Positions 25,698 through 40,000 of a stretch of DNA of 64,000 bases are shown one piece after another. The translations under genes and the position numbers were made by a program. A model generated the notes under the pieces. The model was not told the origin of the DNA. It saw only the letters and a list, made by a program, of their open reading frames with translations, and searched no databases. Source of the DNA: Cinclus cinclus (taxonomy: Eukaryota > Chordata > Aves > Passeriformes > Cinclidae); assembly GCF_963662255.1 (NCBI RefSeq), contig NC_085052.1:37954654-38018653 (forward strand), written 5' to 3'. Positions within the stretch are counted from its first letter, which is position 1; each line of letters starts with the position of its first letter.

Positions 25698-26507
25698 TGC
25701 CCTTTTAGGCCACTTGATGTCACAATGAATTATTTGATTCTTGGCCTCCATGGTGGCATAATAGATCCTTGATTCTATCGGTCCCCGTGCTGTAACAATT
25801 CATCCCTGGCCCTTTTAGGACTATTGGTGTCACAAGGGATCATTAGATTGTTAGCCTCCATTGGGTCACAATGGATCCTTGCTTCTCTTAACCCCTGTGC
25901 TGTCACAATGCATCCCATGCCCTTTTAGGCCACTTGATGTCACAATGAATCATTTGATTCTTGGCCTCCATGGTTGCGAAATTGTAACAGGTTTTAATTG
26001 GGCCCCATGCTTTCACAATACATCCCTGCTCCTTTTAGGCCCATTGGTGTCAAAAGTTATCATTAGATTGTTAGCCTCCATTGGGTCACAATGGATCCTT
26101 GCTTCTCTTAACCCCTGGGCTGTCACAATGCATTCCATGCCCTTTTAGGCCACTTGATGTCACAATGAAACATTTGATTCTTGGCCTTGATTGTGTCATA
26201 ATGGTTCCTTGTGTCTATTGGTCCCCGTGCGGTAACAATTCATCCCTGGCCCTTTTACGCCCCCTGGTGTCAAATGGGATCCTGGGATTATTAACCTCCA
26301 TTGGGTCACAATGGTTCCTTGCTTCTCTTAACCCCTGTGCTGTCACAATGCATCCCATGCCCTTTTAGGCCACTTGATGTCACAATGAATCATTTGATTC
26401 TTGGCCTCCACGGTGGCATAATAGATCCTTGCTTCTATTGGTCCCCGTGCTGTAACAATCCATCCCTGGCCCTTTTTATAACCCCTGGTGCCACAAGGGT
26501 TCATTAG
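25698..26507 (+). repeat. 17/18-monomer-spaced block, copy 1
   Basis: Matches about 29,440-30,471. Shared marks are GATTCTATCGGTCC, AGGACTATTGG and CCATGGTTGCGAAATTG at an offset of 3,744, then the CATTTGATTCTTGG monomers with GTGTCTATTGG at an offset of 3,964. The change in offset shows one additional monomer (29,825-30,044) in the other copy. Confidence 0.68.
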
Positions 26508-26619
26508 ATTGTTAGCCTCCATTGGGTCACAATGGTTCCTTGCTTCTGTTGACCTCTGTGGTGTCACAATGCATTCCAAGCCCTTTTAGGCCACTTGATG
26601 TCACAATGAACCATTTGAT

Positions 26620-29195
26620 TCTTGGCCTTCATGGTGTCATAATGGTTCCTTGCTTCTATAGGTCCCAATGGTGTCAGAGTTCATCCGTGGTCCTTTTGCG
26701 CCCCCTGGTGTCAAAAGGGATCATTAGATTGTTAGCCTGCATTGGGTCACAATGGTTCCTTGCTTCTCTTAACCCCTGTGGTGTCATAATGCATCCCATG
26801 CCCTTTTAGGCCACTTGATGTCACAATGAATCATTTGATTCTTGGCCTCCATGGTGGCGAAATTGTAACAGGTTTTAATTGTGCCCCATGCTTTCACAAT
26901 ACATCCCTGACCCTTTTAGGCCCATTGGTGTCACAAGGGATCATTGGATTGTTAGCCTGCATTGGGTCACAATGGATCCTTGCTTCTCTTAACCCCTGTG
27001 GTGTCACAATGCATCCCATTCCCTTTTAGGCCTCTTGATGTCACAATGAATCATTTGATTCTTGGCCTCCATGGTTTCATAATGGTTCCTTGTTTCTATT
27101 GGGCCCCATGCTGTCACAATTCATCCCTGGCCCTTTTACGCCCCCTGGTGTCAAATGGGATCCTGGGATTATTAGCCTCCATTGGGTCACAGGGGATCCT
27201 TGCTTCTCTTAACCCCTGTGGTGTCACAATGCATCCCATGCCCTTTTAGGCCACTTGATGTCACAATGAATCATTTGATTCTTGGCCTCCACGGTGGCAT
27301 AATAGATCCTTGCTTCTATTGGTCCCCGTGATGTAACAATCCATCCCTGGCCCTTTTTATAACCCCTGGTGCCACAAGGGATCATTAGATTGTTAGCCTG
27401 CATTGGGTCACAATGGTTCCTTGCTTCTCTTAACCTCTGTGCTGTCACAATGCATTCCAAGCCCTTTTAGGCCACTTGGTCTTACAATGAACCATTTGAT
27501 TCTTGGCCTTCATGGTGTCATAATGGTTCCTTGCTTCAATAGGTCCCCATGCTGTCAGAGTTCAGCCATGGAACTTTTTCGCCCCCTGGTGTCAAAAGGG
27601 ATTCTTAGATTATTAGCCTGCATTGGGTCACAATGGTTCCTTGCTTCTCTTAACCCCTGTGGTGTCACAATGCATCCCATGCCCTTTTAGGCCACTTGAT
27701 GTCACAATGAACCATTTGATTCTTGGCCTCCATGGTGGCATAATTGTACCAGGTTTTAATTGGGCCCCATGCTTTCACAATACATCCCTGCCCCTTTTAG
27801 GCCCATTCGTGCCAAAAGGGATTCTTACCTTGTTAGCCTGCATTGGGTCACAATGGTTCCTTGCTTCTCTTAACCCCTGTGCTGTCACAATGCATCCCAT
27901 GCCCTTTTAGGCCACTTGATGTCACAATGAATTATTTGATTCTTGGCCTCCATGGTGGCATAATAGATCCTTGATTCTATTGGTCCCCGTGCTGTAACAA
28001 TTCATCCCTGGCCCTTTTAGGCCCATTGGTGTCACAAGGGATCATTAGATTGTTAGCCTGCATTGGGTCACAATGCTTCCTTGCTTCTCTTAACCTCTGT
28101 GGTGTCACAATGCATCCCATGCCCTTTTAGGCCACTTGATGTCACAATGAATCATTTGATTCTTGGCCTCCATGGTGTCATAATAGATCCTTGCTTCTAT
28201 TGGTCCCCGTGCTGTAACAATCCATCCCTGGCCCTTTTTATAACCCCTGGTGCCACAAGGGATCATTAGATTGTTAGCCTGCATTGGGTCACAATGGTTC
28301 CTTGCTTCTCTTAACCTCTGTGGTGTCACAATGCATTCCAAGCCCTTTTAGGCCACTTGGTCTTACAATGAACCATTTGATTCTTGGCCTTCATGGTGTC
28401 ATAATGGTTTCTTGCTTCTATTGGTCCCCGTGCTGTAACAATCCATCCCTGGCCCTTTTTATAACCCCTGGTGCCACAAGGGATCATTAGATTGTTAGCC
28501 TGCATTGGGTCACAATGGTTCCTTGCTTCTCTTAAGCCCTGTGGTGTCATAATGCATCCCATGCCCTTTTAGGCCACTTGATGTCACAATGAATCATTTG
28601 ATTCTTGGCCTCCATGGTGGCTAAATTGTACCAGGTTTTAATTGGGCCCCATGCTTTCACAATACATCCCTGCCCCTTTTAGGCCCATTGGTGTCAAAAG
28701 GGATTCTTAGATTGTTAGCCTGCATTGGGTCACAATGGATCCTTGCTTCTCTTAACTCCTGTGCTGTCACAATGCATCCCATGCCCTTTTAGGCCACTTG
28801 ATGTCACAATGAATTATTTGATTCTTGGCTTCCATGGTGGCATAATAGATCCTTGTTTCTATTGGTCCCCGTTCTGTAACAATTCATCCCTGGCCCTTTT
28901 AGGCCCATTGGTGTCACAAGGGATCATTAGATTGTTAGCCTGCATTGGGTCACAATGGTTCCTTGCTTCTCTTAACCTCTGTGGTGTCACAATGCATCCC
29001 ATGCCCTTTTAGGCCACTTGGTCTTACAATGAACCATTTGATTCTTGGCCTTCATGGTGTCATAATGATTCCTTGCCTCTATAGGTCCCAATGCTCTCAG
29101 AGTTCATCCGTGGTCCTTTTGCGCCCCCTGGTGTCAAAAGGGATTCTTAGATTGTTAGCCTGCATTGGGTCACAATGGTTCCTTGCTTCTCTTAA
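26620..29195 (+). repeat. Remote copy of the 15-monomer unit
   Basis: About 12 monomers co-linear with 40,280-42,855 (offset 13,660) and with 36,973-39,549 (offset 10,353/10,354). Shared rare marks are TTTTAATTGTGCCCC, CATCCCTGACCC, CATTCCCTTTTAGGCCTC, CCATGGTTTCATAATGG, GTTCAGCCATGGAAC and GGCTAAATTG. It ends near 29,195-29,278, where the class order departs from the other copies. Confidence 0.82.
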
Positions 29196-31349
29196 CCTCT
29201 GTGGTGTCACAATGCATCCCATGCCCTTTTAGGCCACTTGATGTCACAATGAATCATTTGATTCTTGGCCTCCATGGTGGCGAAATTGTAACAGGTTTTA
29301 ATTGGGCCCCATGCTTTCACAATACATCCCTGCCCCTTTTAGGCCCATTGGTGTCACAAGGGATCATTAGATTGTTAGCCTGCATTGGGTCACAATGGAT
29401 CCTTGCTTCTCTTAACCCCTGTGCTGTCACAATGCATCCCATGCCCTTTTAGGCCACTTGATGTCACAATGAATTATTTGATTCTTGGCCTCCATGGTGG
29501 CATAATAGATCCTTGATTCTATCGGTCCCCGTGCTGTAACAATTCATCCCTGGCCCTTTTAGGACTATTGGTGTCACAAGGGATCATTAGATTGTTAGCC
29601 TCCATTGGGTCACAATGGATCCTTGCTTCTCTTAACCCCTGTGCTGTCACAATGCATCCCATGCCCTTTTAGGCCACTTGATGTCACAATGAATCATTTG
29701 ATTCTTGGCCTCCATGGTTGCGAAATTGTAACAGGTTTTAATTGGGCCCCATGCTTTCACAATACATCCCTGCTCCTTTTAGGCCCATTGGTGTCAAAAG
29801 GTATCATTAGATTGTTAGCCTCCATTGGGTCACAATGGATCCTTGCTTCTCTTAACCCCTGTGCTGTCACAATGCATTCCATGCCCTTTTAGGCCACTTG
29901 ATGTCACAATGAATTATTTGATTCTTGGCCTCCATGGTGGCATAATAGATCCTTGTTTCTATTGGTCCCCGTGCTGTAACAATTCATCCCTGCCCCTTTT
30001 AGGCCCATTGGTGTCACAGGGGATCATTAGATTGTTAGCCTGCATTGGGTCACAATGGTTCCTTGCTTCTCTTAACCTCTGTGGTGTCACAATGCATCCC
30101 ATGTCCTTTTAGGCCACTTGATGTCACAATGAAACATTTGATTCTTGGCCTCGATTGTGTCATAATGGTTCCTTGTGTCTATTGGGCCCCATGCTGTCAC
30201 AATTCATCCCTGGCCCTTTTACGCCCCCTGGTGTCAAATGGGATCCTGGGATTATTAACCTCCATTGGGTCACAATGGTTCCTTGCTTCTCTTAACCCCT
30301 GTGCTGTCACAATGCATCCCATGCCCTTTTAGGCCACTTGATGTCACAATGAATCATTTGATTCTTGGCCTCCACGGTGGCATAATAGATCCTTGCTTCT
30401 ATTGGTCCCCGTGCTGTAACAATCCATCCCTGGCCCTTTTTATAACCCCTGGGGCCACAAGGGATCATTAGATTGTTAGCCTGCATTGGGTCACAATGGT
30501 TCCTTGCTTCTCTTAACCCCTGTGGTGTCACAATGCATCCCATGCCCTTTTAGGCCACTTGATGTCACAATGAATTATTTGATTCTTGGCCTCCATGGTG
30601 GCGAAATTGTAACAGGTTTTAATTGGGCCCCATGCTTTCACAATACATCCCTGCCCCTTTTAGGCCCATTGGTGTCACAAGGGATCATTAGATTTTTAGC
30701 CTGCATTGGGTCACAATGGATCCTTGCTTCTCTTAACCCCTGTGCTGTCACAATGCATCCCATGCCCTTTTAGGCCACTTGATGTCACAATGAATTATTT
30801 GATTCTTGGCCTCCATGGTGGCATAATAGATCCTTGATTCTATTGGTCCCCGTGCTGTAACAATTCATCCCTGGCCCTTTTACGCCCCCTGGTGTCAAAT
30901 GGGATCCTGGGATTATTAACCTCCATTGGGTCACAATCGTTCCTTGCTTCTCTTAACCCCTGTGCTGTCACAATGCATCCCATGCCCTTTTAGGCCACTT
31001 GATGTCACAATGAATCATTTGATTCTTGGCCTCCACGGTGGCATAATAGATCCTTGCTTCTATTGGTCCCCGTGCTGTAACAATCCATCCCTGGCCCTTT
31101 TTATAACCCCTGTTGCCACAAGGGATCATTAGATTGTTAGCCTGCATTGGGGCACAATGGTTCCTTGCTTCTCTTAACCTCTGTGCTGTCACAATGCATT
31201 CCAAGCCCTTTTAGACCACTTGGTCTTACAATGAACCATTTGATTCTTGGCCTTCATGGTGTCATAATGGTTCCTTGCTTCTATAGTTCCCAATGCTGTC
31301 AGAGTTCAGCCGTGGTCCTTTTGCGCCCCCTGGTGTCAAAAGGGATTCT
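29196..31349 (+). repeat. Satellite between the 15-mer copy and the 13-mer tandem
   Basis: About 10 monomers. The part from about 29,440 to 30,471 is the partner of 25,698-26,507, with one extra monomer. The remainder is ordinary array with the ATTGTAACAGG and 221-bp classes. Local oddities are GGGGCACAATGG near 31,149 and ATAGTTCCCAATG near 31,284. No gene is seen. Confidence 0.7.
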
Positions 31350-34213
31350 TAGATTGTTAGCCTGCATTGGGTCACAATGGTTCCTTGCTTCTCTTAACCC
31401 CTGTGGTGTCATAATGCATCCCATGCCCTTTTAGGCCACTTGACGTCACAATGAATCATTTGATTCTTGGCCTCCATGGTGGCGAAATTGTAACAGGTTT
31501 TAATTGGGCCCCATGATTTCACAATACATCCCTGCCCCTTTTAGGCCCATTGGTGTCACAAGGGATCATTAGATTGTTAGCCTCCATTGGGTCACAATGG
31601 ATCCTTGCTTCTCTTAACCCCTGTGCTCTCACAATGCATCCCATGCCCTTTTAGGCCACTTGATGTCACAATGAATTATTGGATTCTTGGCCTCCATGGT
31701 GGCATAATAGATCCTTGATTCTATTGGTCCCCGTGCTGTAACAATTCATCCCTGGCCCTTTTAGGACTATTGGTGTCAAAAGGGATCATTAGATTGTTAG
31801 CCTCCATTGGGTCACAATGGATCCTTGCTTCTCTTAACCCCTGTGCTGTCACAATGCATCCCATGTCCTTTTAGGCCACTTGATGTCACAATGAATCATT
31901 TGATTCTTGGCCTCCATGGTGGCATAATAAATCCTTCCTTCTATTGGTCCCCGTGCTGTAACAATCCATCCCTGGCCCTTTTTATACCCCCTGGTGCCAT
32001 AAGGGTTCATTAGATTGTTAACCTCCATTGGGTCACAATGTTTCCTTGCTTCTCTTGACCTCTGTGGTGTCACAATGCATTCCAAGCCCTTTTAGGCCAC
32101 TTGATGTCACAATGAACCATTTGATTCTTGGCCTTCATGGTGTCATAATGGTTCCTTGCTTCTATAGGTCCCCATGCTGTCAGAGTTCATCCGTGGTCCT
32201 TTTGCGCCCCCTGGTGTCAAAAGGGATTCTTAGATTGTTAGCCTGCATTGGGTCACAATGGTTCCTTGCTTCTCTTAACCCCTGTGGTGTCACAATGCAT
32301 CCCATGCCCTTTTAGGCCACTTGATGTCACAATGAATCATTTGATTCTTGGCCTCCATGGTGGCATAATTGTACCAGGTTTTAATTGGGCCCCATGCTTT
32401 CACAATACATCCCTGCCCCTTTTAGGCCCATTCGTGCCAAAAGGGATTCTTACCTTGTTAGCCTGCATTGGGTCACAATGGATCCTTGCTTCTCTTAACC
32501 CCTGTGCTGTCACAATGCATCCCATGCCCTTTTAGGCCACTTGATGTCACAATGAATTATTTGATTCTTGGCCTCCATGGTGGCATAATAGATCCTTGAT
32601 TCTATTGGTCCCCGTGCTGTAACAATTCATCCCTGGCCATTTTAGGCCCATTGGTGTCACAACGGATCATTAGATTGTTAGCCTGCATTGGGTCACAATG
32701 GTTCCTTGCTTCTCTTAACCTCTGTGGTGTCACAATGCATCCCATGCCCTTTTAGGCCACTTGATGTCACAATGAATCATTTGATTCTTGGCCTCCATGG
32801 TGTCATAAGGGTTCCTTGTTTCTATTGGGCCCCATGCTGTCACAATTCATCCCTGGCCCTTTTTACGCCCCCTGGTGTCAAATGGGATCCTGGGATTATT
32901 AACCTCCATTGGGTCACAATGGTTCCCTGCTTCTCTTAACCCCTGTGGTGTCACAATGCATCCCATGCCGTTTTAGGCCACTTGATGTCACAATGAATCA
33001 TTTGATTCTTGGCCTCCACGGTGGCATAATAGATCCTTGCTCCTATTGGTCCCCGTGCTGTAACAATCCATCCCTGGCCCTTTTTATACCCCCTGGTGCC
33101 ACAAGGGATCATTAGATTGTTAGCCTGCATTGGGTCACAAGGTTTCCTTGCTTCTCTTAACCTCTGTGGTGTCACAATGCATTCCAAGCCCTTTTAGGCC
33201 ACTTGATGTCACAATGAACCATTTGATTCTTGGCCTTCATGGTGTCATAATGGTTCCTTGCCTCTATAGGTCCCAATGCTCTCAGAGTTCAACCGTGGTC
33301 CTTTTGCGCCCCCTGGTGTCAAAAGGGATTCTTAGATTGTTAGCCTGCATTGGGTCACAATGGTTCCTTGCTTCTCTTAACCCCTGTGGTGTCACAATGC
33401 ATCCCATGCCCTTTTAGGCCACTTGATGTCACAATGAATCATTTGATTCTTGGCCTCCATGGTGGTGTAATTGTACCAGGTTTTAATTGGGCCCCATGCT
33501 GTCACAATACATCCCTGCCACTTTTAGGCCCATTGGTGTCAAAAGGGATCATTAGATTGTTAGCCTCCATTGGGTCACAATGGATCCCTGATCTCTTAAC
33601 CCCTGTGCTGTCACAATGCATCCCATGCCCTTTTAGGCCACTTGATGTCACAATGAATCATTTGATTCTTGGCCTCCGTGGTGGCATAATAAATCCTTGC
33701 TTCTATTGGTCCCCGTGCTGTAACAATCCATCCCTGGCCCTTTTTATACCCCCTGGTGCCATAAGGGTTCATTAGATTGTTAGCCTCCATTGGGTCACAA
33801 TGGTTCCTTGCGTCTCTTAACCCCTGTGCTGTCACAATGCATCCCATGCCCTTTTAGGCCACTTGATGTCACAATGAATTATTTGATTCTTGGCCTCCAC
33901 GGTGGCATAATAGATCCTTGCTTCTATTGGTCCCCGTGCTGTAACAATCCATCCCTGGCCCTTTTTATAACCCCTGGTGCCACAAGGGTTCATTAGATTG
34001 TTAGCCTCCATTGGGTCACAATGGTTCCTTGCTTCTCTTGACCTCTGTGGTGTCACAATGCATTCCAAGCCCTTTTAGGCCACTTGGTCTTACAATGAAC
34101 CATTTGATTCTTGGCCTTCATGGTGTCATAATGGTTCCTTGCTTCTATAGGTCCCAATGGTGTCAGAGTTCATCCGTGGTCCTTTTGCGCCCCCTGGTGT
34201 CAAAAGGGATCAT
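31350..34213 (+). repeat. 13-monomer (2,864-bp) higher-order unit, copy 1
   Basis: First of two adjacent, nearly identical 2,864-bp blocks. Reading both through, I noticed only a handful of differences, such as GACGTC/GATGTC (31,444), AGGACTATT/AGGCCTATT (31,766), TTTTGCGCC/TTTTCCGCC (32,201), CTTGGCC/CTAGGCC (32,788) and GTGTCAAATGG/GTGTCCAATGG (32,878). That implies above 99% identity. Rare marks present in both include CCCATGATTTCAC, GTGCTCTCACAATG, AAATCCTTCCTTC and CCTGATCTCTTAACC. Confidence 0.9.
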
Positions 34214-37077
34214 TAGATTGTTAGCCTGCATTGGGTCACAATGGTTCCTTGCTTCTCTTAACCCCTGTGGTGTCATAATGCATCCCATGCCCTTTTAGGC
34301 CACTTGATGTCACAATGAATCATTTGATTCTTGGCCTCCATGGTGGCGAAATTGTAACAGGTTTTAATTGGGCCCCATGATTTCACAATACATCCCTGCC
34401 CCTTTTAGGCCCATTGGTGTCACAAGGGATCATTAGATTGTTAGCCTCCATTGGGTCACAATGGATCCTTGCTTCTCTTAACCCCTGTGCTCTCACAATG
34501 CATCCCATGCCCTTTTAGGCCACTTGATGTCACAATGAATTATTGGATTCTTGGCCTCCATGGTGGCATAATAGATCCTTGATTCTATTGGTCCCCGTGC
34601 TGTAACAATTCATCCCTGGCCCTTTTAGGCCTATTGGTGTCAAAAGGGATCATTAGATTGTTAGCCTCCATTGGGTCACAATGGATCCTTGCTTCTCTTA
34701 ACCCCTGTGCTGTCACAATGCATCCCATGTCCTTTTAGGCCACTTGATGTCACAATGAATCATTTGATTCTTGGCCTCCATGGTGGCATAATAAATCCTT
34801 CCTTCTATTGGTCCCCGTGCTGTAACAATCCATCCCTGGCCCTTTTTATACCCCCTGGTGCCATAAGGGTTCATTAGATTGTTAACCTCCATTGGGTCAC
34901 AATGTTTCCTTGCTTCTCTTGACCTCTGTGGTGTCACAATGCATTCCAAGCCCTTTTAGGCCACTTGATGTCACAATGAACCATTTGATTCTTGGCCTTC
35001 ATGGTGTCATAATGGTTCCTTGCTTCTATAGGTCCCCATGCTGTCAGAGTTCATCCGTGGTCCTTTTCCGCCCCCTGGTGTCAAAAGGGATTCTTAGATT
35101 GTTAGCCTGCATTGGGTCACAATGGTTCCTTGCTTCTCTTAACCCCTGTGGTGTCACAATGCATCCCATGCCCTTTTAGGCCACTTGATGTCACAATGAA
35201 TCATTTGATTCTTGGCCTCCATGGTGGCATAATTGTACCAGGTTTTAATTGGGCCCCATGCTTTCACAATACATCCCTGCCCCTTTTAGGCCCATTCGTG
35301 CCAAAAGGGATTCTTACCTTGTTAGCCTGCATTGGGTCACAATGGATCCTTGCTTCTCTTAACCCCTGTGCTGTCACAATGCATCCCATGCCCTTTTAGG
35401 CCACTTGATGTCACAATGAATTATTTGATTCTTGGCCTCCATGGTGGCATAATAGATCCTTGATTCTATTGGTCCCCGTGCTGTAACAATTCATCCCTGG
35501 CCATTTTAGGCCCATTGGTGTCACAACGGATCATTAGATTGTTAGCCTGCATTGGGTCACAATGGTTCCTTGCTTCTCTTAACCTCTGTGGTGTCACAAT
35601 GCATCCCATGCCCTTTTAGGCCACTTGATGTCACAATGAATCATTTGATTCTAGGCCTCCATGGTGTCATAAGGGTTCCTTGTTTCTATTGGGCCCCATG
35701 CTGTCACAATTCATCCCTGGCCCTTTTTACGCCCCCTGGTGTCCAATGGGATCCTGGGATTATTAACCTCCATTGGGTCACAATGGTTCCCTGCTTCTCT
35801 TAACCCCTGTGGTGTCACAATGCATCCCATGCCGTTTTAGGCCACTTGATGTCACAATGAATCATTTGATTCTTGGCCTCCACGGTGGCATAATAGATCC
35901 TTGCTCCTATTGGTCCCCGTGCTGTAACAATCCATCCCTGGCCCTTTTTATACCCCCTGGTGCCACAAGGGATCATTAGATTGTTAGCCTGCATTGGGTC
36001 ACAAGGTTTCCTTGCTTCTCTTAACCTCTGTGGTGTCACAATGCATTCCAAGCCCTTTTAGGCCACTTGATGTCACAATGAACCATTTGATTCTTGGCCT
36101 TCATGGTGTCATAATGGTTCCTTGCCTCTATAGGTCCCAATGCTCTCAGAGTTCAACCGTGGTCCTTTTGCGCCCCCTGGTGTCAAAAGGGATTCTTAGA
36201 TTGTTAGCCTGCATTGGGTCACAATGGTTCCTTGCTTCTCTTAACCCCTGTGGTGTCACAATGCATCCCATGCCCTTTTAGGCCACTTGATGTCACAATG
36301 AATCATTTGATTCTTGGCCTCCATGGTGGTGTAATTGTACCAGGTTTTAATTGGGCCCCATGCTGTCACAATACATCCCTGCCACTTTTAGGCCCATTGG
36401 TGTCAAAAGGGATCATTAGATTGTTAGCCTCCATTGGGTCACAATGGATCCCTGATCTCTTAACCCCTGTGCTGTCACAATGCATCCCATGCCCTTTTAG
36501 GCCACTTGATGTCACAATGAATCATTTGATTCTTGGCCTCCGTGGTGGCATAATAAATCCTTGCTTCTATTGGTCCCCGTGCTGTAACAATCCATCCCTG
36601 GCCCTTTTTATACCCCCTGGTGCCATAAGGGTTCATTAGATTGTTAGCCTCCATTGGGTCACAATGGTTCCTTGCGTCTCTTAACCCCTGTGCTGTCACA
36701 ATGCATCCCATGCCCTTTTAGGCCACTTGATGTCACAATGAATTATTTGATTCTTGGCCTCCACGGTGGCATAATAGATCCTTGCTTCTATTGGTCCCCG
36801 TGCTGTAACAATCCATCCCTGGCCCTTTTTATAACCCCTGGTGCCACAAGGGTTCATTAGATTGTTAGCCTCCATTGGGTCACAATGGTTCCTTGCTTCT
36901 CTTGACCTCTGTGGTGTCACAATGCATTCCAAGCCCTTTTAGGCCACTTGGTCTTACAATGAACCATTTGATTCTTGGCCTTCATGGTGTCATAATGGTT
37001 CCTTGCTTCTATAGGTCTCAATGGTGTCAGAGTTCATCCGTGGTCCTTTTGCGCCCCCTGGTGTCAAAAGGGATCAT
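34214..37077 (+). repeat. 13-monomer (2,864-bp) higher-order unit, copy 2
   Basis: Second adjacent copy. Homology to the start of the unit continues to about 37,233, where TTTTAATTGTGCCCC replaces TTTTAATTGGGCCCC and the array enters the 15-monomer unit. The last monomer here (36,875-37,080) also resembles the one before the remote 15-mer copy at 26,522-26,720, so the junction between the two higher-order families is itself duplicated. Confidence 0.9.
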
Positions 37078-40000
37078 TAGATTGTTAGCCTGCATTGGGT
37101 CACAATGGTTCCTTGCTTCTCTTAACCCCTGTGGTGTCATAATGCATCCCATGCCCTTTTAGGCCACTTGATGTCACAATGAATCATTTGATTCTTGGCC
37201 TCCATGGTGGCGAAATTGTAACAGGTTTTAATTGTGCCCCATGCTTTCACAATACATCCCTGACCCTTTTAGGCCCATTGGTATCACAAGGGATCATTGG
37301 ATTGTTAGCCTCCATTGGGTCACAATGGATCCTTGCTTCTCTTAACCCCTGTGGTGTCACAATGCATCCCATTTCCTTTTAGGCCTCTTGATGTCACAAT
37401 GAATCATTTGATTCTTGGCCTCCATGGTTTCATAATGGTTCCTTGTTTCTATTGGGCCCCATGCTGTCACAATTCATCCCTGGCCCTTTTACGCCCCCTG
37501 GTGTCAAATGGGATCCTGGGATTATTAGCCTCCATTGGGTCACAATGGTTCCTTGCTTCTCTTAACCTCTGTGGTGTCACAATGCATCCCATGCCCTTTT
37601 AGGCCACTTGATGTCACAATGAATCATTTGATTCTTGGCCTCCATGGTGTCATAATAGATCCTTGCTTCTATTGGTCCCCGTGATGTAACAATCCATCCC
37701 TGGCCCTTTTTATAACCCCTGGTGCCACAAGGGATCATTAGATTGTTAGCCTGCATTGGGTCACAATGGTTCCTTGCTTCTCTTAACCTCTGTGCTGTCA
37801 CAATGCATTCCAAGCCCTTTTAGGCCACTTGGTCTTACAATGAACCATTTGATTCTTGGCCTTCATGGTGTCATAATGGTTTCTTGCTTCTATTGGTCCC
37901 CGTGCTGTAACAATCCATCCCTGGCCCTTTTTATAACCCCTGGTGCCACAAGGGATCATTAGATTGTTAGCCTGCATTGGGTCACAATGGTTCCTTGCTT
38001 CTCTTAAGCCCTGTGGTGTCATAATGCATCCCATGCCCTTTTAGGCCACTTGATGTCCCAATGAACCATTTGATTCTTGGCCTCCATGGTGGCATAATTG
38101 TACCAGGTTTTAATTGGGCCCCATGCTTTCACAATACATCCCTGCCCCTTTTAGGCCCATTCGTGCCAAAAGGGATTCTTACCTTGTTAGCCTGCATTGG
38201 GTCACAATGGATCCTTGCTTCTCTTAACCCCTGTGCTGTCACAATGCATCCCATGCCCTTTTAGGCCACTTGATGTCACAATGAATTATTTGATTCTTGG
38301 CCTCCATGGTGGCATAATAGATCCTTGATTCTATTGGTCCCCGTGCTGTAACAATTCATCCCTGGCCCTTTTAGGCCCATTGGTGTCACAAGGGATCATT
38401 AGATTGTTAGCCTGCATTGGGTCACAATGGTTCCTTGCTTCTCTTAACCTCTGTGCTGTCACAATGCATCCCATGCCCTTTTAGGCCACTTGATGTCACA
38501 ATGAATCATTTGATTCTTGGCCTCCATGGTGTCATAATAGATCCTTGCTTCTATTGGTCCCCGTGCTGTAACAATCCATCCCTGGCCCTTTTTATAACCC
38601 CTGGTGCCACAAGGGATCATTAGATTGTTAGCCTGCATTGGGTCACAATGGTTCCTTGCTTCTCTTAACCTCTGTGGTGTCACAATGCATTCCAAGCCCT
38701 TTTAGGCCACTTGGTCTTACAATGAACCATTTGATTCTTGGCCTTCATGGTGTCATAATGGTTTCTTGCTTCTATTGGTCCCCGTGCTGTAACAATCCAT
38801 CCCTGGCCCTTTTTATAACCCCTGGTGCCACAAGGGATCATTAGATTGCTAGCCTGCATTGGGTCACAATGGTTCCTTGCTTCTCTTAAGCCCTGTGGTG
38901 TCATAATGCATCCCATGCCCTTTTAGGCCACTTGATGTCACAATGAATCATTTGATTCTTGGCCTCCATGGTGGCTAAATTGTACCAGGTTTTAATTGGG
39001 CCCCATGCTTTCACAATACATCCCTGCCCCTTTTAGTACCTTTGGTGTCAAAAGGGATTCTTAGATTGTTAGCCTGCATTGGGTCACAATGGATCCTTGC
39101 TTCTCTTAACCCCTGTGCTGTCACAATGCATCCCATGCCCTTTTAGGCCACTTGATGTCACAATGAATTATTTGATTCTTGGCCTCCATGGTGGCATAAT
39201 AGATCCTTGTTTCTATTGGTCCCCGTTCTGTAACAATTCATCCCTGGCCCTTTTAGGCCCATTGGTGTCACAAGGGATCATTAGATTGTTAGCCTGCATT
39301 GGGTCACAATGGTTCCTTGCTTCTCTTAACCTCTGTGGTGTCACAATGCATCCCATGCCCTTTTAGGCCACTTGGTCTTACAATGAACCATTTGATTCTT
39401 GGCCTTCATGGTGTCATAATGATTCCTTGCCTCTATAGGTCCCAATGCTCTCAGAGTTCATCCGTCGTCCTTTTGCGCCCCCTGGTGTCAAAAGGGATTC
39501 TTAGATTGTTAGCCTGCATTGGGTCACAATGGTTCCTTGCTTCTCTTAACCCCTGTGGTGTCACAATGCATCCCATGCCCTTTTAGGCCACTTGATGTCA
39601 CAATGAATCATTTGATTCTTGGCCTCCATGGTGTCATAATGGTTCTTTGTTTCTATTGGGCCCCATGATGTCACAATTCATCCGTGGCCCTTTTACGCCC
39701 CCTGGTGTCAAATGGGACCCTGGGATTATTAACCTCCATTGGGTCACAATGGAACCTTGCTTCTCTTAACCCCTGAGGTGTCACAATGCATCCCATGCCC
39801 TTTTAGGCCACTTGATGTCACAATGAATCATTTGATTCTTGGCCTCCACGGTGGCATAACAGATCCTTGATTCTATTGGTCGCCGTGCTGTAACAATCCA
39901 TCCCTGGCCCTTTTTATACCCCCTGGTGCCATAAGGGTTCATTAGATTGTTAGCCTCCATTGGGTCACAATGGTTCCTTGCTTCTCTTGACCTCTGTGTT

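Noticed and set aside
33350..33775. 141-codon frame, longest in the window (also 36,214-36,639)
   Set aside because: It is longer only because a one-base loss (CCTGATCTCTTAACC) joins two satellite frames. The second copy is the 2,864-bp duplicate, not independent support.
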